From Actinomycetes bacterium (lineage in GTDB: Bacteria > Actinomycetota > Acidimicrobiia > Acidimicrobiales > RAAP-2): a stretch of 50,698 nucleotides of DNA. The stretch's first letter is position 1, and each line of letters begins with the position of its first letter. This document shows positions 23,515 to 31,312 of this stretch, one piece after another. The translations under genes were made by a program, and so were the position numbers. Under the pieces are notes generated by a model that did not search any database, was not told the origin of the DNA, and worked only from the letters and a program-made list of their open reading frames with translations. The stretch lies in contig JAJZDI010000002.1 in NCBI GenBank assembly GCA_021806045.1, positions 233,233 through 283,930 of the forward strand, in the 5' to 3' direction.

Positions 23515-24000
23515 TCAGCGCCTGGCCGGCGCGTGGAGCGTGACCCGCCACCGGCCGGTGGTCGGCACCGTGCACAGCGCTCCCGCCGCGGTCACCAACC
23601 AGCGGAGCACGTCGCCGTCCGGGGTGCCCTCGGGCAGGCGGACGACCAGACCGCGCCGGGGATGGTCCTGGACGACCCGCCACCCGTCGGGGATGCCGGG
23701 GCCGGACTCCCGCAGGCGCAGCGCGGCCCGCCGCCCGCTCCCGTGCTGGATCCCCGCTTCCCCCGGCTGGGGTGCACCCCCCCGCCCGGCGTGGGCGGGG
23801 ACGTAGGTGGCGAGCGGGACGGCCGGACCGAGGGCGCCGAAGACGGCGAAGGGTCCGGGCGGGGGCGGCCGGTCCTCGTCGGCCACCACCGGCGAGCAGT
23901 TGACCCAGCCGCCGTCGCCTGCCACCCGGGCCAGGGCGCCGACGGCCCGGTCCAGGTCGTCCAGCCCGACGTCGAGCTCCTCGACCGGGGCGCGCCTCAC
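23515..24000 (-). CDS. Hypothetical protein, downstream of nitroreductase
   Basis: This 161-residue protein is not recognised. It has no obvious membrane segment or signal peptide. The centre is Gly/Pro-rich (DEDRPPPPGPFAVFGALGP) and the C-terminal half is probably mixed alpha/beta. The GTG at 24000 lies 1 bp after the nitroreductase stop, so the two are surely co-transcribed. Codon use matches the neighbours. Confidence 0.55.
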   Translation of the reverse strand: MRRAPVEELDVGLDDLDRAVGALARVAGDGGWVNCSPVVADEDRPPPPGPFAVFGALGPAVPLATYVPAHAGRGGAPQPGEAGIQHGSGRRAALRLRESGPGIPDGWRVVQDHPRRGLVVRLPEGTPDGDVLRWLVTAAGALCTVPTTGRWRVTLHAPARR

Positions 24001-24001
24001 G

Positions 24002-24697
24002 TCACGCCGGCGGGGTGAAGGCGGGGCCGTCGTAGCGGTCGACCGAGGCGAACGCCGCCACCGGGTCACGGCGGAGACGGGTGGGCCGGTGGACGGGGTG
24101 GCCCAGGGCGATGACCCCGGCCATCACCACGCCGTCGGGCAGGCCGAGGACGGACCGCAGGTCGGGCTCACCCCGCACGGCCATGGTGGTGATGACGCCC
24201 CCCAGACCCTCGCCGTGGGCGGCGAGCAGGATGCTCCAGGCGAACGGGTAGACGGACGCCCCACCGACCAGCGGCAGGCGGTCGAGGTCACGGTCGACGG
24301 TGGCCAGGCGGTCCAGGTCGGCCAGCAGGACGAGGAGGGCGGGCACCTCGTCCAGGTGCTCGGGGAACCCGCCGGGGCCGGCGGCGGCCTGGGCCGCCAG
24401 CGCGGCCGCACCGGCCACCGCCTCTGCCTCCGCCGCGCGGTCGTTCAGCGACCCCCACGGGGTGAGGCCGGCCGCGCCCTGGGCCAGGTACTCGTACCAG
24501 CCCGACAGGTACGCGTCGCGCAGGGCCCGACGCACCTCCGGGTCGCGCACCACGATCACCCGCCACGCCTGGCGGTTGCCCCCGTTCGGAGCGAACCGTG
24601 CCGCATCGAGGATGCGTCCGAGGGTGGCGTCGTCCACCGGCTCGCCGGTGAACTCCCGGACCGCCCCCGTGGTCCGCAACGCGGCGGTGAGCTCCAT
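24002..24697 (-). CDS. Nitroreductase-family flavoprotein
   Basis: This 231-residue protein has nitroreductase features: N-terminal TTGAVREFTGEPVDDATLGRILDAARFAPNGGNRQAW (FMN-binding Arg and the PNGGNxQ loop) and a C-terminal GLGGVITTM, then VMAGVIALGHP. It probably reduces nitro, quinone or similar compounds with NAD(P)H and FMN. The upstream peroxiredoxin gene is 18 bp away, which suggests a redox-related operon running from the LLM oxidoreductase through NhaA and peroxiredoxin. Confidence 0.87.
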   Translation of the reverse strand: MELTAALRTTGAVREFTGEPVDDATLGRILDAARFAPNGGNRQAWRVIVVRDPEVRRALRDAYLSGWYEYLAQGAAGLTPWGSLNDRAAEAEAVAGAAALAAQAAAGPGGFPEHLDEVPALLVLLADLDRLATVDRDLDRLPLVGGASVYPFAWSILLAAHGEGLGGVITTMAVRGEPDLRSVLGLPDGVVMAGVIALGHPVHRPTRLRRDPVAAFASVDRYDGPAFTPPA

Positions 24698-24715
24698 CGT
24701 CGCAGCCGCCGGTGA

Positions 24716-25198
24716 TCAGAGCTCGGCCAGCACCGAGTCCGCTGCGCTCACCGTCAACCCGGGTCCGGGCTCGACGAAGATGGCCGACACCACGCCGTCC
24801 TCCACGATGGCGGCGTAGCGCTGGGAGCGGATGCCGAGGCCGAAGCCGGTCCCGTCCATCTCCAGGCCGGCCGCCTTGGCGAACTCGCCGTTCCCGTCGG
24901 CCAGCATGAGGACCTTGTCCCCCACGTCGTGGGCCTGGCCCCAGGCGCCCATGACGAACGGGTCGTTGACTGAGATGCAGGCGATGGTGTCGACGCCCTT
25001 GGCCCGCAGCTCCTCGTTGCGCAGGAGGAAGCTGGGGAGGTGGTAGTCGGAGCAGGTCGGCGTGAACGCGCCGGGCACGGCGAACAGCACCACCTTGCCC
25101 GTGCCCAGCACCTCACCGGTGCGCACGGGCGTGGGGCCCTCTGGTCCCATGGTCATCACCTGCACGTCGGGGATCCGGTCTCCGGCGGCGATCGTCAT
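24716..25198 (-). CDS. Peroxiredoxin (Prx5/redoxin family)
   Basis: This 160-residue peroxiredoxin has the peroxidatic Cys49 in VPGAFTPTCSDYHLPSF, typical of the Prx5 group, plus FVMGAWG and a conserved Arg in GIRSQRYA. It reduces hydrogen peroxide and organic hydroperoxides; only one cysteine is evident, so it is probably 1-Cys, recycled by glutathione-like or mycothiol-like thiols. ATG 25198 overlaps the nhaA stop in ATGA. Confidence 0.9.
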   Translation of the reverse strand: MTIAAGDRIPDVQVMTMGPEGPTPVRTGEVLGTGKVVLFAVPGAFTPTCSDYHLPSFLLRNEELRAKGVDTIACISVNDPFVMGAWGQAHDVGDKVLMLADGNGEFAKAAGLEMDGTGFGLGIRSQRYAAIVEDGVVSAIFVEPGPGLTVSAADSVLAEL

Positions 25199-26433
25199 GT
25201 CTCCTCCTCGGGGTCGTCGGGCTCAGCATATGGCGAGGCGGCGGACTCCCGACGGGGCACCGCCCCCGCCCGCTCCCGCCGGTGCACGGCGGCCAGCAGC
25301 CCCGCCCCCAGGACGAAGGCCACCGCCGACCCGGCCACCAGCCCGAGCTCGGCCGCCCCCACCAGCGCCGGACGGTCGGAGTAGACGGCCGTGGCCACCA
25401 GCACCGGCACGGTGAAGCCGATGCCGGCCACCGCCGCCCCCCCGACCAGGTGGCGCCACCGGACCCCGGGCGGCAGCCGGGCGCCGCCGATCCGTACGGC
25501 CAGCACCGACGCGCCGGTGATGCCGGCCACCTTCCCCACTACCCGGGCGGTGGCCACCCCGGCGAAGACTCCGGTGGCGCCGACCGGCGCCAGGGCACGG
25601 ACCGACAGGGTGAGCCCGGCGTTGGCCAGTCCGAAGACGGGCAGGACCACCAGGGTCGAGATCGGTACGGCCACCCGCTCCACCCGGGCAGCGGCGGCTG
25701 GCGGGACGAGGAGCCCGGCCGCCACCCCGGCCAGCGCCGGCTCCACCCCGCCCACGGCAAGCAGGTACCAGAGGGGCACCGCCCCCACCAGGGCGGGCCA
25801 CGCTCGCTCCCCCTGCCACCGGGCCCGGACGAGGCCCATGACGGCGACGACCACGGCCGCCCCGGCCAGGGCCACCGGCCGGAGGTCCGAGGCGCCGGTG
25901 ACGGCCAGGACGGCGATCGACCCCAGGTCGTCGGCCACGGCCAGGGCCAGCAGCCAGGCCCGCACGCCCGGCGGGACCCGGCGGCCCAGCACGGCCAGGG
26001 CGGCCAGGGCCACGGCCACGTCGGTGGCGAGGGGGATCCCCCACCCCCGCACCCCCGGGGCGCTGGTGTTCCATGCCAGATAGACGAGGGCCGCTCCCAC
26101 CATGCCCCCGGCGGCGCCGACCACCGGCAGTGCCGCCGACCGCCGGTCGGCCAGCACCCCCTCACGCCGCTCCCGGCCCAGCTCGAGACCGATCACCAGG
26201 AAGAACACCGCCATCAGACCGCCGTTCACCAGGTCCCGGGCCGAGCCCAGCTGGTGCCCCGTGCCGGGAAGGACCGAGATCCCCCGCTCCCACACGGTGG
26301 CGTAGCTGCCCCGGCCGGGGACGTTGGCCCACACCAGGCCGGCCAGGCCGCCGGCGGCCAGCAGGGCGCCGCCCACCACTTCGTCGGTGACGAACCGCCG
26401 GGCGGCGCGCTGGCGGTCGTCGGGACCGGTCAC
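25195..26433 (-). CDS. nhaA: Na+/H+ antiporter NhaA
   Basis: This 412-residue, roughly 12-helix membrane protein has the NhaA ion site: PLATDVAVALAAL (counterpart of Asp133) and ALAVADDLGSIAVLAV (the Asp163-Asp164 pair of E. coli NhaA). It expels Na+ in exchange for protons under sodium or alkaline stress. The N-terminal segment FVTDEVVGGALLAAGGLAGLVWANVPG is also typical. GTG 26433 overlaps the stop of the LLM gene by 4 bp. Confidence 0.92.
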   Translation of the reverse strand: MTGPDDRQRAARRFVTDEVVGGALLAAGGLAGLVWANVPGRGSYATVWERGISVLPGTGHQLGSARDLVNGGLMAVFFLVIGLELGRERREGVLADRRSAALPVVGAAGGMVGAALVYLAWNTSAPGVRGWGIPLATDVAVALAALAVLGRRVPPGVRAWLLALAVADDLGSIAVLAVTGASDLRPVALAGAAVVVAVMGLVRARWQGERAWPALVGAVPLWYLLAVGGVEPALAGVAAGLLVPPAAAARVERVAVPISTLVVLPVFGLANAGLTLSVRALAPVGATGVFAGVATARVVGKVAGITGASVLAVRIGGARLPPGVRWRHLVGGAAVAGIGFTVPVLVATAVYSDRPALVGAAELGLVAGSAVAFVLGAGLLAAVHRRERAGAVPRRESAASPYAEPDDPEEET

Positions 26434-27374
26434 GCCGGGGCGCGCCCCGGGGCGATCACGGCGTTGGTGAAGGCGGACACCGACGCCAGTTGGGCGTCGA
26501 GGTCGCCGCCCGGGAGGGTCACCACACACCACGTCACCCCGGCCGCGGCCAGCCGGACAACCTGGCCGGCGACCGCGTCGAGGTCCACGGCGTCGATGCG
26601 ATCGGGTCCCGACGGGTCGAGGGCAAGCGCGGTGGGCACGGTCACGACGTCGAGCGGGCTGGTCCGGCCCGCCTCCGTGGCCGCCTGGCCGAGCTGGGCG
26701 ATCCGCCGGGCGAGCTCGTCGATTCCGGCGATGGCGGCCGTGCGGGTGGCGCCGGCGACGCCGGGCGAGGCCATGAAGGGGGCCCAGCCGTCACCCAGCT
26801 CGACGGCCCGCCTGGCCGCCCGGAGGCTGTTGCCCCCGATCCACAGGGGTGGGTGCGGCTCCTGGAGCGGGACGGGAAGGGCCTGGTTGCCCCGGGCCGC
26901 CCACCCGTCGCCCTCGAGGTCGACGGGCCGGCCGGTCCACGCCGCCCGCATGGCGGCGATCGAACGGTCGAGCCGCCCGTTCCGGCCGGCGAAGGGGACC
27001 CCGAGCGCCTCGAACTCCCCCTCGAGGTAGCCGGCCCCCACGCCGAGGATCACCCGCCCGCCGCTCACCACGTCGAGCGACGCCACCGACTTGGCCGCCA
27101 GGAACGGGTTTCGGTACGGGAGGACGAACAGGTTGGTGTGGAGCCGGGCGTGCCTGGTGGCGGCGGCCGCGCATGCCAGGGCCACCAGCGGATCGAGGGC
27201 GTGGTGCCCACCGTGGCGCACCCACGCAGCCGGGGGGAACGGGTGCTCGGTGACCGAGACGGCGTCGAAGCCGGCGGCCTCGGCCGCCGCGGCCAGTTGG
27301 CCGATGGCGGCCGCGCTCAGCAGCTCCCCCGGTGGGTCCACCCGGTGGGTCGGCAGGGCGAAGGAGAACTTCAC
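26430..27374 (-). CDS. LLM-class (luciferase-like, F420-type) oxidoreductase
   Basis: This 314-residue TIM-barrel protein matches the bacterial-luciferase-like family: MKFSFALPTHR start, GFDAVSVTEHPF, LDVVSGGRVILGVGAGYLEGEFEALGV and PPLWIGGNS. In Actinobacteria such proteins mostly use F420; the cofactor and substrate here are inferred. The start is a GTG at 27374 without a clear Shine-Dalgarno or -10 box, so it may be co-transcribed with the small zinc-ribbon gene 68 bp upstream. Confidence 0.87.
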   Translation of the reverse strand: MKFSFALPTHRVDPPGELLSAAAIGQLAAAAEAAGFDAVSVTEHPFPPAAWVRHGGHHALDPLVALACAAAATRHARLHTNLFVLPYRNPFLAAKSVASLDVVSGGRVILGVGAGYLEGEFEALGVPFAGRNGRLDRSIAAMRAAWTGRPVDLEGDGWAARGNQALPVPLQEPHPPLWIGGNSLRAARRAVELGDGWAPFMASPGVAGATRTAAIAGIDELARRIAQLGQAATEAGRTSPLDVVTVPTALALDPSGPDRIDAVDLDAVAGQVVRLAAAGVTWCVVTLPGGDLDAQLASVSAFTNAVIAPGRAPA

Positions 27375-27442
27375 GTCCGTCCGGCCGTGCGGACCTGGCG
27401 CGCCGGGGGGCCGCTCAGCCGCCGACGCACCCCGTCACCGCT

Positions 27443-27592
27443 TCAGCCGTCCTCGCCGCCGTCGACGTCGACCCCCACCACCCGCTGGCACCGGGAGCAC
27501 CAGGCGGCGGCATCGCCCGACGCCGGGTGGACGAGCGCGCCGCACGACGAGCAGCGGTGGATCACCGGTGACTGGGTGGACGGGCTGGTCAT
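27443..27592 (-). CDS. 49-residue zinc-ribbon protein
   Basis: This short reading frame encodes MTSPSTQSPVIHRCSSCGAL, then about 12 residues, then WCSRCQRVVGVDVD. The CxxC-x14-CxxC pattern is a compact zinc ribbon. An in-frame ATG at 27607 would add five residues. No Shine-Dalgarno or -10 box was found. Its position 68 bp upstream of the LLM oxidoreductase suggests co-transcription. Function unknown; zinc ribbons of this size often mediate protein or nucleic-acid contacts. Confidence 0.55.
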   Translation of the reverse strand: MTSPSTQSPVIHRCSSCGALVHPASGDAAAWCSRCQRVVGVDVDGGEDG

Positions 27593-27613
27593 GGTGCCGA
27601 TGATCATGGCACA

Positions 27614-27677
27614 TCGCATCCCGGATGCGACAGAGCGTCACGTTCCCGCCACATGGCGGGGCGGAGCACACGTGTGC
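27614..27677. promoter_or_regulatory. Cluster of three inverted repeats
   Basis: TCGCATCC-C-GGATGCGA (27614-27630), CCCGCC-ACAT-GGCGGG (27645-27660) and the perfect palindrome GCACACGTGTGC (27666-27677) lie in the 236-bp gap between the small zinc-ribbon gene and the GlcD gene, about 100 bp before that gene's -10 box. They are candidate operator sites; the regulator is unknown. Confidence 0.5.
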
Positions 27678-27777
27678 CCGGCCGCGTTCAGTCAGCGTTC
27701 CCGGCCCAGCCTCGGGCGGCATCACCGCGCCAGCTTCGGGCGGCTGCTCCGGCTGGGCCGGACGGCCCGACCGGCGG

Positions 27778-27783
27778 TAGGGT
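27778..27783 (+). promoter_or_regulatory. Probable -10 box TAGGGT for the GlcD/ThDP operon
   Basis: TAGGGT lies about 46 nt before the ATG at 27829, which has a purine-rich GGGGGTGG just upstream. A leadered transcript is expected. Confidence 0.35.
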
Positions 27784-27828
27784 GCAGCCGTCGGCGCTCC
27801 GCCGGCTGGTGATGCGAGCGGGGGTGGA

Positions 27829-29226
27829 ATGGGAGACGTCATCGAGCAGCTTGCCCGGATCGTGGGCGAGGACGACGTGCTCGTCGGCGACCGCATCGAC
27901 GCCGATGCCGATCACGACGAGGCGCTGACCGTCACCCCCGTCCGCCCCCTGGCCGTGGTCCGGCCGGGCACCACCGACGAGGTGGCCGCCATCGTCGCCC
28001 TGGCCCGAGCGACGGGCACGCCCCTCACCGCCCGGGGGTCGGCCACCGGGCTGGCCGGCGGGTGCGTGCCGGCCGAGGGCGGGATCGTCGTCTCCTTCGC
28101 CCGGATGAACCGGATCCTGGAGATCGACACGGCCAACTACGTGGCCGTGGTGGAGCCGGGGGTGACCCTCCGGGAGCTGGAGGAGGCCCTGACCCCCCTC
28201 GGGCTCGTCTACCCCGTCTACCCGGGCGAGCTCTCGGCCAGCCTGGGGGGGAACGTCGCCACCAACGCCGGGGGCATGCGGGCGGTGAAGTACGGCGTCA
28301 CCCGCCACCAGGTCCTGGGCGTGACCGCCGTGCTCGGCACCGGCGAGGTGATCACTGCCGGCGGCAAGTTCGTGAAGTCGACCAGCGGCTATGACCTCAC
28401 CCAGCTCATCGTGGGCTCGGAGGGGACCCTGGCCATCGTCACCCGGGCCGTCCTCAAGCTCTGGCCCCGGCCGCCGATCGCCACCACCGTGCTCGTGCCG
28501 TTCCGCACCCTGGAGGAGGTCTCCTCCGCCGTCCCCCCCATCGTGGCCAGCGGGATCGCGCCCCGGGTGGTGGAGTACATCGACTTCATGTCGATGGCGG
28601 GGATCACCTCCAACGCCCAGATGGACCTGGGTATCGAGGAGTCGGTGCGCGAGGCGGCCATGGCCTACCTGGTGGTCGTCATCGAGGGGTTCCACCCCGA
28701 CCGGGTCGACGAGGACGTGGCCGGCCTGGCCGAGCTGGTCTCCGGGCTCGGTGCCCTCGACGTCTACGTCCTGCCCGAACAGGCGGGCGCCCGGCTGATC
28801 GAGGCCAGGGAGCACGCCTTCTGGGCGGCCAAGGCGGCCGGAGCCCACGACATCGTCGACGTCGTCGTCCCCCGGGCCTCCATCCCCGAGTACCTGGAGC
28901 GGGTGGGCGAGCTGGCCGCAGCCGAGTCGTCCCTGGTGGTGGGGTGCGGGCACGCCGGCGACGGCAACGTCCACCTGTCGGTGTTCCAGCCCGATCCCGA
29001 CACCCGGCGCCGGTTGGTGCACGCCATCGTGGCCGCCGGTGTGGCCATGGGCGGTGCCGTCTCGGGTGAGCACGGCATCGGTACGGAGAAGAAGCACTCA
29101 CTGGCAGAACTGGAGGACCCGGTGAAGCTCGACCTCATGCGGCGCATCAAGAGCGCCTTCGACCCGGACGGCATCCTCAACCCGGGCAAGGTCTTCGACC
29201 CCGCGCCGGCCGGGAGCGCACGGTGA
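27829..29226 (+). CDS. FAD-linked 2-hydroxyacid oxidase/dehydrogenase (GlcD-like)
   Basis: This 465-residue flavoprotein has the FAD-binding type 4 domain (VRPGTTDEVAAIVALA, GSATGLAGG, ELSASLGGNVATNAGG, then YDLTQLIVGSEGTL) and a GlcD-like C-terminus with CGHAGDGNVH and SGEHGIG. Family members oxidise glycolate, D-lactate or other 2-hydroxyacids to 2-oxoacids. It overlaps the following ThDP enzyme by 4 bp, suggesting that the 2-oxoacid is passed on. No glcE/glcF or FeS partner is adjacent. Confidence 0.88.
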   Translation: MGDVIEQLARIVGEDDVLVGDRIDADADHDEALTVTPVRPLAVVRPGTTDEVAAIVALARATGTPLTARGSATGLAGGCVPAEGGIVVSFARMNRILEIDTANYVAVVEPGVTLRELEEALTPLGLVYPVYPGELSASLGGNVATNAGGMRAVKYGVTRHQVLGVTAVLGTGEVITAGGKFVKSTSGYDLTQLIVGSEGTLAIVTRAVLKLWPRPPIATTVLVPFRTLEEVSSAVPPIVASGIAPRVVEYIDFMSMAGITSNAQMDLGIEESVREAAMAYLVVVIEGFHPDRVDEDVAGLAELVSGLGALDVYVLPEQAGARLIEAREHAFWAAKAAGAHDIVDVVVPRASIPEYLERVGELAAAESSLVVGCGHAGDGNVHLSVFQPDPDTRRRLVHAIVAAGVAMGGAVSGEHGIGTEKKHSLAELEDPVKLDLMRRIKSAFDPDGILNPGKVFDPAPAGSAR

Positions 29227-30785
29227 ACGGCGCCGGGGCCCTCATCCGCACGCTGGTGGCGGCCGGCGTGGACACCTGCTTCACCAATCCGGGCACCTCG
29301 GAGATGCACTTCGTGGCCGCCCTCGACGGGGTGCCGGGCATGCGTGGCGTCCTCGCCCTCTTCGAGGGGGTGGCCACCGGGGCGGCCGACGGCTACGGGC
29401 GGATGGCCGGCCGGCCGGCGGCCACGCTCCTCCATCTGGGACCGGGGCTGGGCAACGGCCTGGCCAACCTGCACAACGCCCGCCGGGCATGGACCCCGGT
29501 GGTCAACATCGTCGGCGACCACGCCACTTACCACACGAAGTACGACGCCCAGTTGCAGTCGGACATCGAGACGGTGGCCCGCAACGTGTCCGCCTTCGTG
29601 CGAACGTCGGCGTCCACCGCCGCCCTGGCCGGCGACGCGGTCGACGCGGTGCGGGCCGCCCTCGGCCCTCCCGGGCAGGTGGCCACCCTCATCCTGCCGG
29701 CCGACGTCTCGTGGACCGAGGGGGGCACCCCCGTGGAGCTCTCCGGTCCCCTCACCGCCACCACCGGCACCGCGCCCGACGCCGACGTGGTCGACGCCGC
29801 GGCCAAGGCGCTCCGCTCGGGCGAGCCGGCCGCCCTCCTGATCGGGGGGCGGGCGTGCCGCACCCCGCTCCTCGACCAGCTGTCCGCGCTGGCCGAGGCC
29901 ACCGGGGCCAAGCTGCTGTGCGAGACGTTCCCGGCCCGCCTGGAGCGGGGCCAGGGCCGCCCCGAGGTCGAGCGCATCGCCTACCTGGCCGAGTTCGCCG
30001 CCATGCAGCTCGACGGCGTCCGCCACCTGGTGCTGGTGGACGCCAAGTCGCCGGTCACCTTCTTCGCCTACCCGAACAAGGCGTCCGACCTCGTCCCCGA
30101 CGGGTGCACCGTCCACCCGCTGGCCACTGCCGCCTCCGACGTGGCCGGCGCGGTGGCCGCCCTGACCGACGCCCTCGGTGCCACCGGCACCCGGCCCCGC
30201 CACACGGCGGCGGAGCGCCCGGGACTGCCCGAGGGCGCTCTCGACGCGGCCAAGGTGTGCCAGGCCATCGGCGCTCTGCTCCCCGAGGGGGCCATCGTCT
30301 CCGACGAGGGCAACACCGCCGGCGTGTTCGCAGCGGGAGCGACCGCCGGTGCCCCGCCCCACGACTGGCTCACCCTCACCGGGGGGGCCATCGGCCAGGG
30401 GCTCCCGGTGGCCGTGGGGGCGGCGGTCGCCTGCCCCGACCGGCGGGTCCTCGCCCTCGAGGCCGACGGCAGCTCGCTCTACACCATCCAGTCGCTGTGG
30501 ACGATGGCCCGTGAGGGCCTCGACGTCACCACCGTCCTCCTCAACAACGGCTCCTACGCCGTCCTCAACATGGAGCTCCAGCGGGTGGGGGCGGACGCCG
30601 GCGGGCCGAAGGCCCGGGCCATGCTCGACCTCCACCACCCGGACCTCGACTTCGTCTCGGTGGCCCGGGGCCTCGGGGTGCAGGCCGAGCGGGCGACGAC
30701 TGCCGAGGCGTTCAACGACGCGCTGGGGCGGGCACTGGCCACACCGGGACCGAGCGTCATCGAGGCGATGGTCGCCCCCCTCTGA
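29223..30785 (+). CDS. Thiamine-diphosphate enzyme (acetolactate synthase/benzoylformate decarboxylase-like)
   Basis: This 520-residue protein has the three ThDP domains: the N-terminal Pyr domain with catalytic Glu in LFEGVATGAADGYGR, a central domain, and the C-terminal PP domain with EADGSSLYTIQSLWT and a later NNGSY as the metal/diphosphate motif. The start TNPGTSEMHFV is typical of the MdlC/Xsc/ALS group. It should decarboxylate a 2-oxoacid, possibly with carboligation. GTG 29223 overlaps the GlcD gene in GTGA, so the pair probably runs 2-hydroxyacid to 2-oxoacid to aldehyde or acyloin. Convergent with the thioesterase gene. Confidence 0.85.
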   Translation: MNGAGALIRTLVAAGVDTCFTNPGTSEMHFVAALDGVPGMRGVLALFEGVATGAADGYGRMAGRPAATLLHLGPGLGNGLANLHNARRAWTPVVNIVGDHATYHTKYDAQLQSDIETVARNVSAFVRTSASTAALAGDAVDAVRAALGPPGQVATLILPADVSWTEGGTPVELSGPLTATTGTAPDADVVDAAAKALRSGEPAALLIGGRACRTPLLDQLSALAEATGAKLLCETFPARLERGQGRPEVERIAYLAEFAAMQLDGVRHLVLVDAKSPVTFFAYPNKASDLVPDGCTVHPLATAASDVAGAVAALTDALGATGTRPRHTAAERPGLPEGALDAAKVCQAIGALLPEGAIVSDEGNTAGVFAAGATAGAPPHDWLTLTGGAIGQGLPVAVGAAVACPDRRVLALEADGSSLYTIQSLWTMAREGLDVTTVLLNNGSYAVLNMELQRVGADAGGPKARAMLDLHHPDLDFVSVARGLGVQAERATTAEAFNDALGRALATPGPSVIEAMVAPL

Positions 30786-30826
30786 CCCCTCGGTGAGGAT
30801 CAGGCTGGGTGTGCCGGACCTACGCC

Positions 30827-31255
30827 TCAGCCGGGTCCGGAGCGGAGCAGGCCGGCCAGGGACGGGGGCATGCGCGCGGCACGGCCCTGAGCGTCCACGC
30901 AGCCGTGACGGCTGCACGCCGTAGCCCGGGGCTCGCCGGCCACAGTGAGGAGGTAGTCGATGCTGAAGGTGGCCCGGCGCAGGGCGGCCGGCCGCAGGGC
31001 CACGTCCACCACCTCGTCGAACCGAACGGCCCGGACGTAGCTGACTTCGACGTGGAGGACGGCGATGTCGATCCCGCCTCCACGCATCGCCGCGTACGGG
31101 TTCCCGAGGGACCGGAGCCAGGCCACACGTGCCTCCTCCAGGTAGAGCAGGTACGAGGCATGGTGGACCACCCCCATGGCGTCGGTCTCGGCGAACCGGG
31201 TGCGGACCGGGTGGGTGAAGGCGTACGCGGTGGGGTCCCGGGGCGGTTGGGTCAC
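30827..31255 (-). CDS. Acyl-CoA thioesterase (YbgC/4-hydroxybenzoyl-CoA thioesterase-like hotdog)
   Basis: This hotdog-fold protein of about 142 residues has the motif RFAETDAMGVVHHASYLLYLEEAR, in which the Asp near residue 24 is the catalytic residue of the 4HBT class. It should hydrolyse a small or medium acyl-CoA. The GTG at 31255 was chosen because TACCAT lies exactly 7 nt upstream; the ATG at 31264 overlaps that -10 box. It is divergent from the MFS transporter, with 57 bp between starts. Confidence 0.88.
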   Translation of the reverse strand: MTQPPRDPTAYAFTHPVRTRFAETDAMGVVHHASYLLYLEEARVAWLRSLGNPYAAMRGGGIDIAVLHVEVSYVRAVRFDEVVDVALRPAALRRATFSIDYLLTVAGEPRATACSRHGCVDAQGRAARMPPSLAGLLRSGPG

Positions 31256-31262
31256 GCCGGGC

Positions 31263-31268
31263 ATGGTA
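31263..31268 (-). promoter_or_regulatory. -10 box TACCAT for the thioesterase (leaderless)
   Basis: On the minus strand TACCAT is followed by 7 nt and the GTG at 31255. Confidence 0.5.
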
Positions 31269-31300
31269 GGCCGGTCACCGGCGGGCGCCGCACCCGGCGG

Positions 31301-31306
31301 TAGTGT
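31301..31306 (+). promoter_or_regulatory. -10 box TAGTGT for the MFS gene (leaderless)
   Basis: TAGTGT is followed by 6 nt and the GTG at 31313. Confidence 0.5.
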
Positions 31307-31312
31307 CCGTCC

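Noticed and set aside
28764-30917. Long minus-strand frame opposite the GlcD and ThDP genes
   Set aside because: Antisense to two genes with intact catalytic motifs; composition is typical of a GC-rich shadow.
31256-31264. ATG 31264 as the thioesterase start
   Set aside because: The ATG lies within the TACCAT box; GTG 31255 is 7 nt downstream of it.
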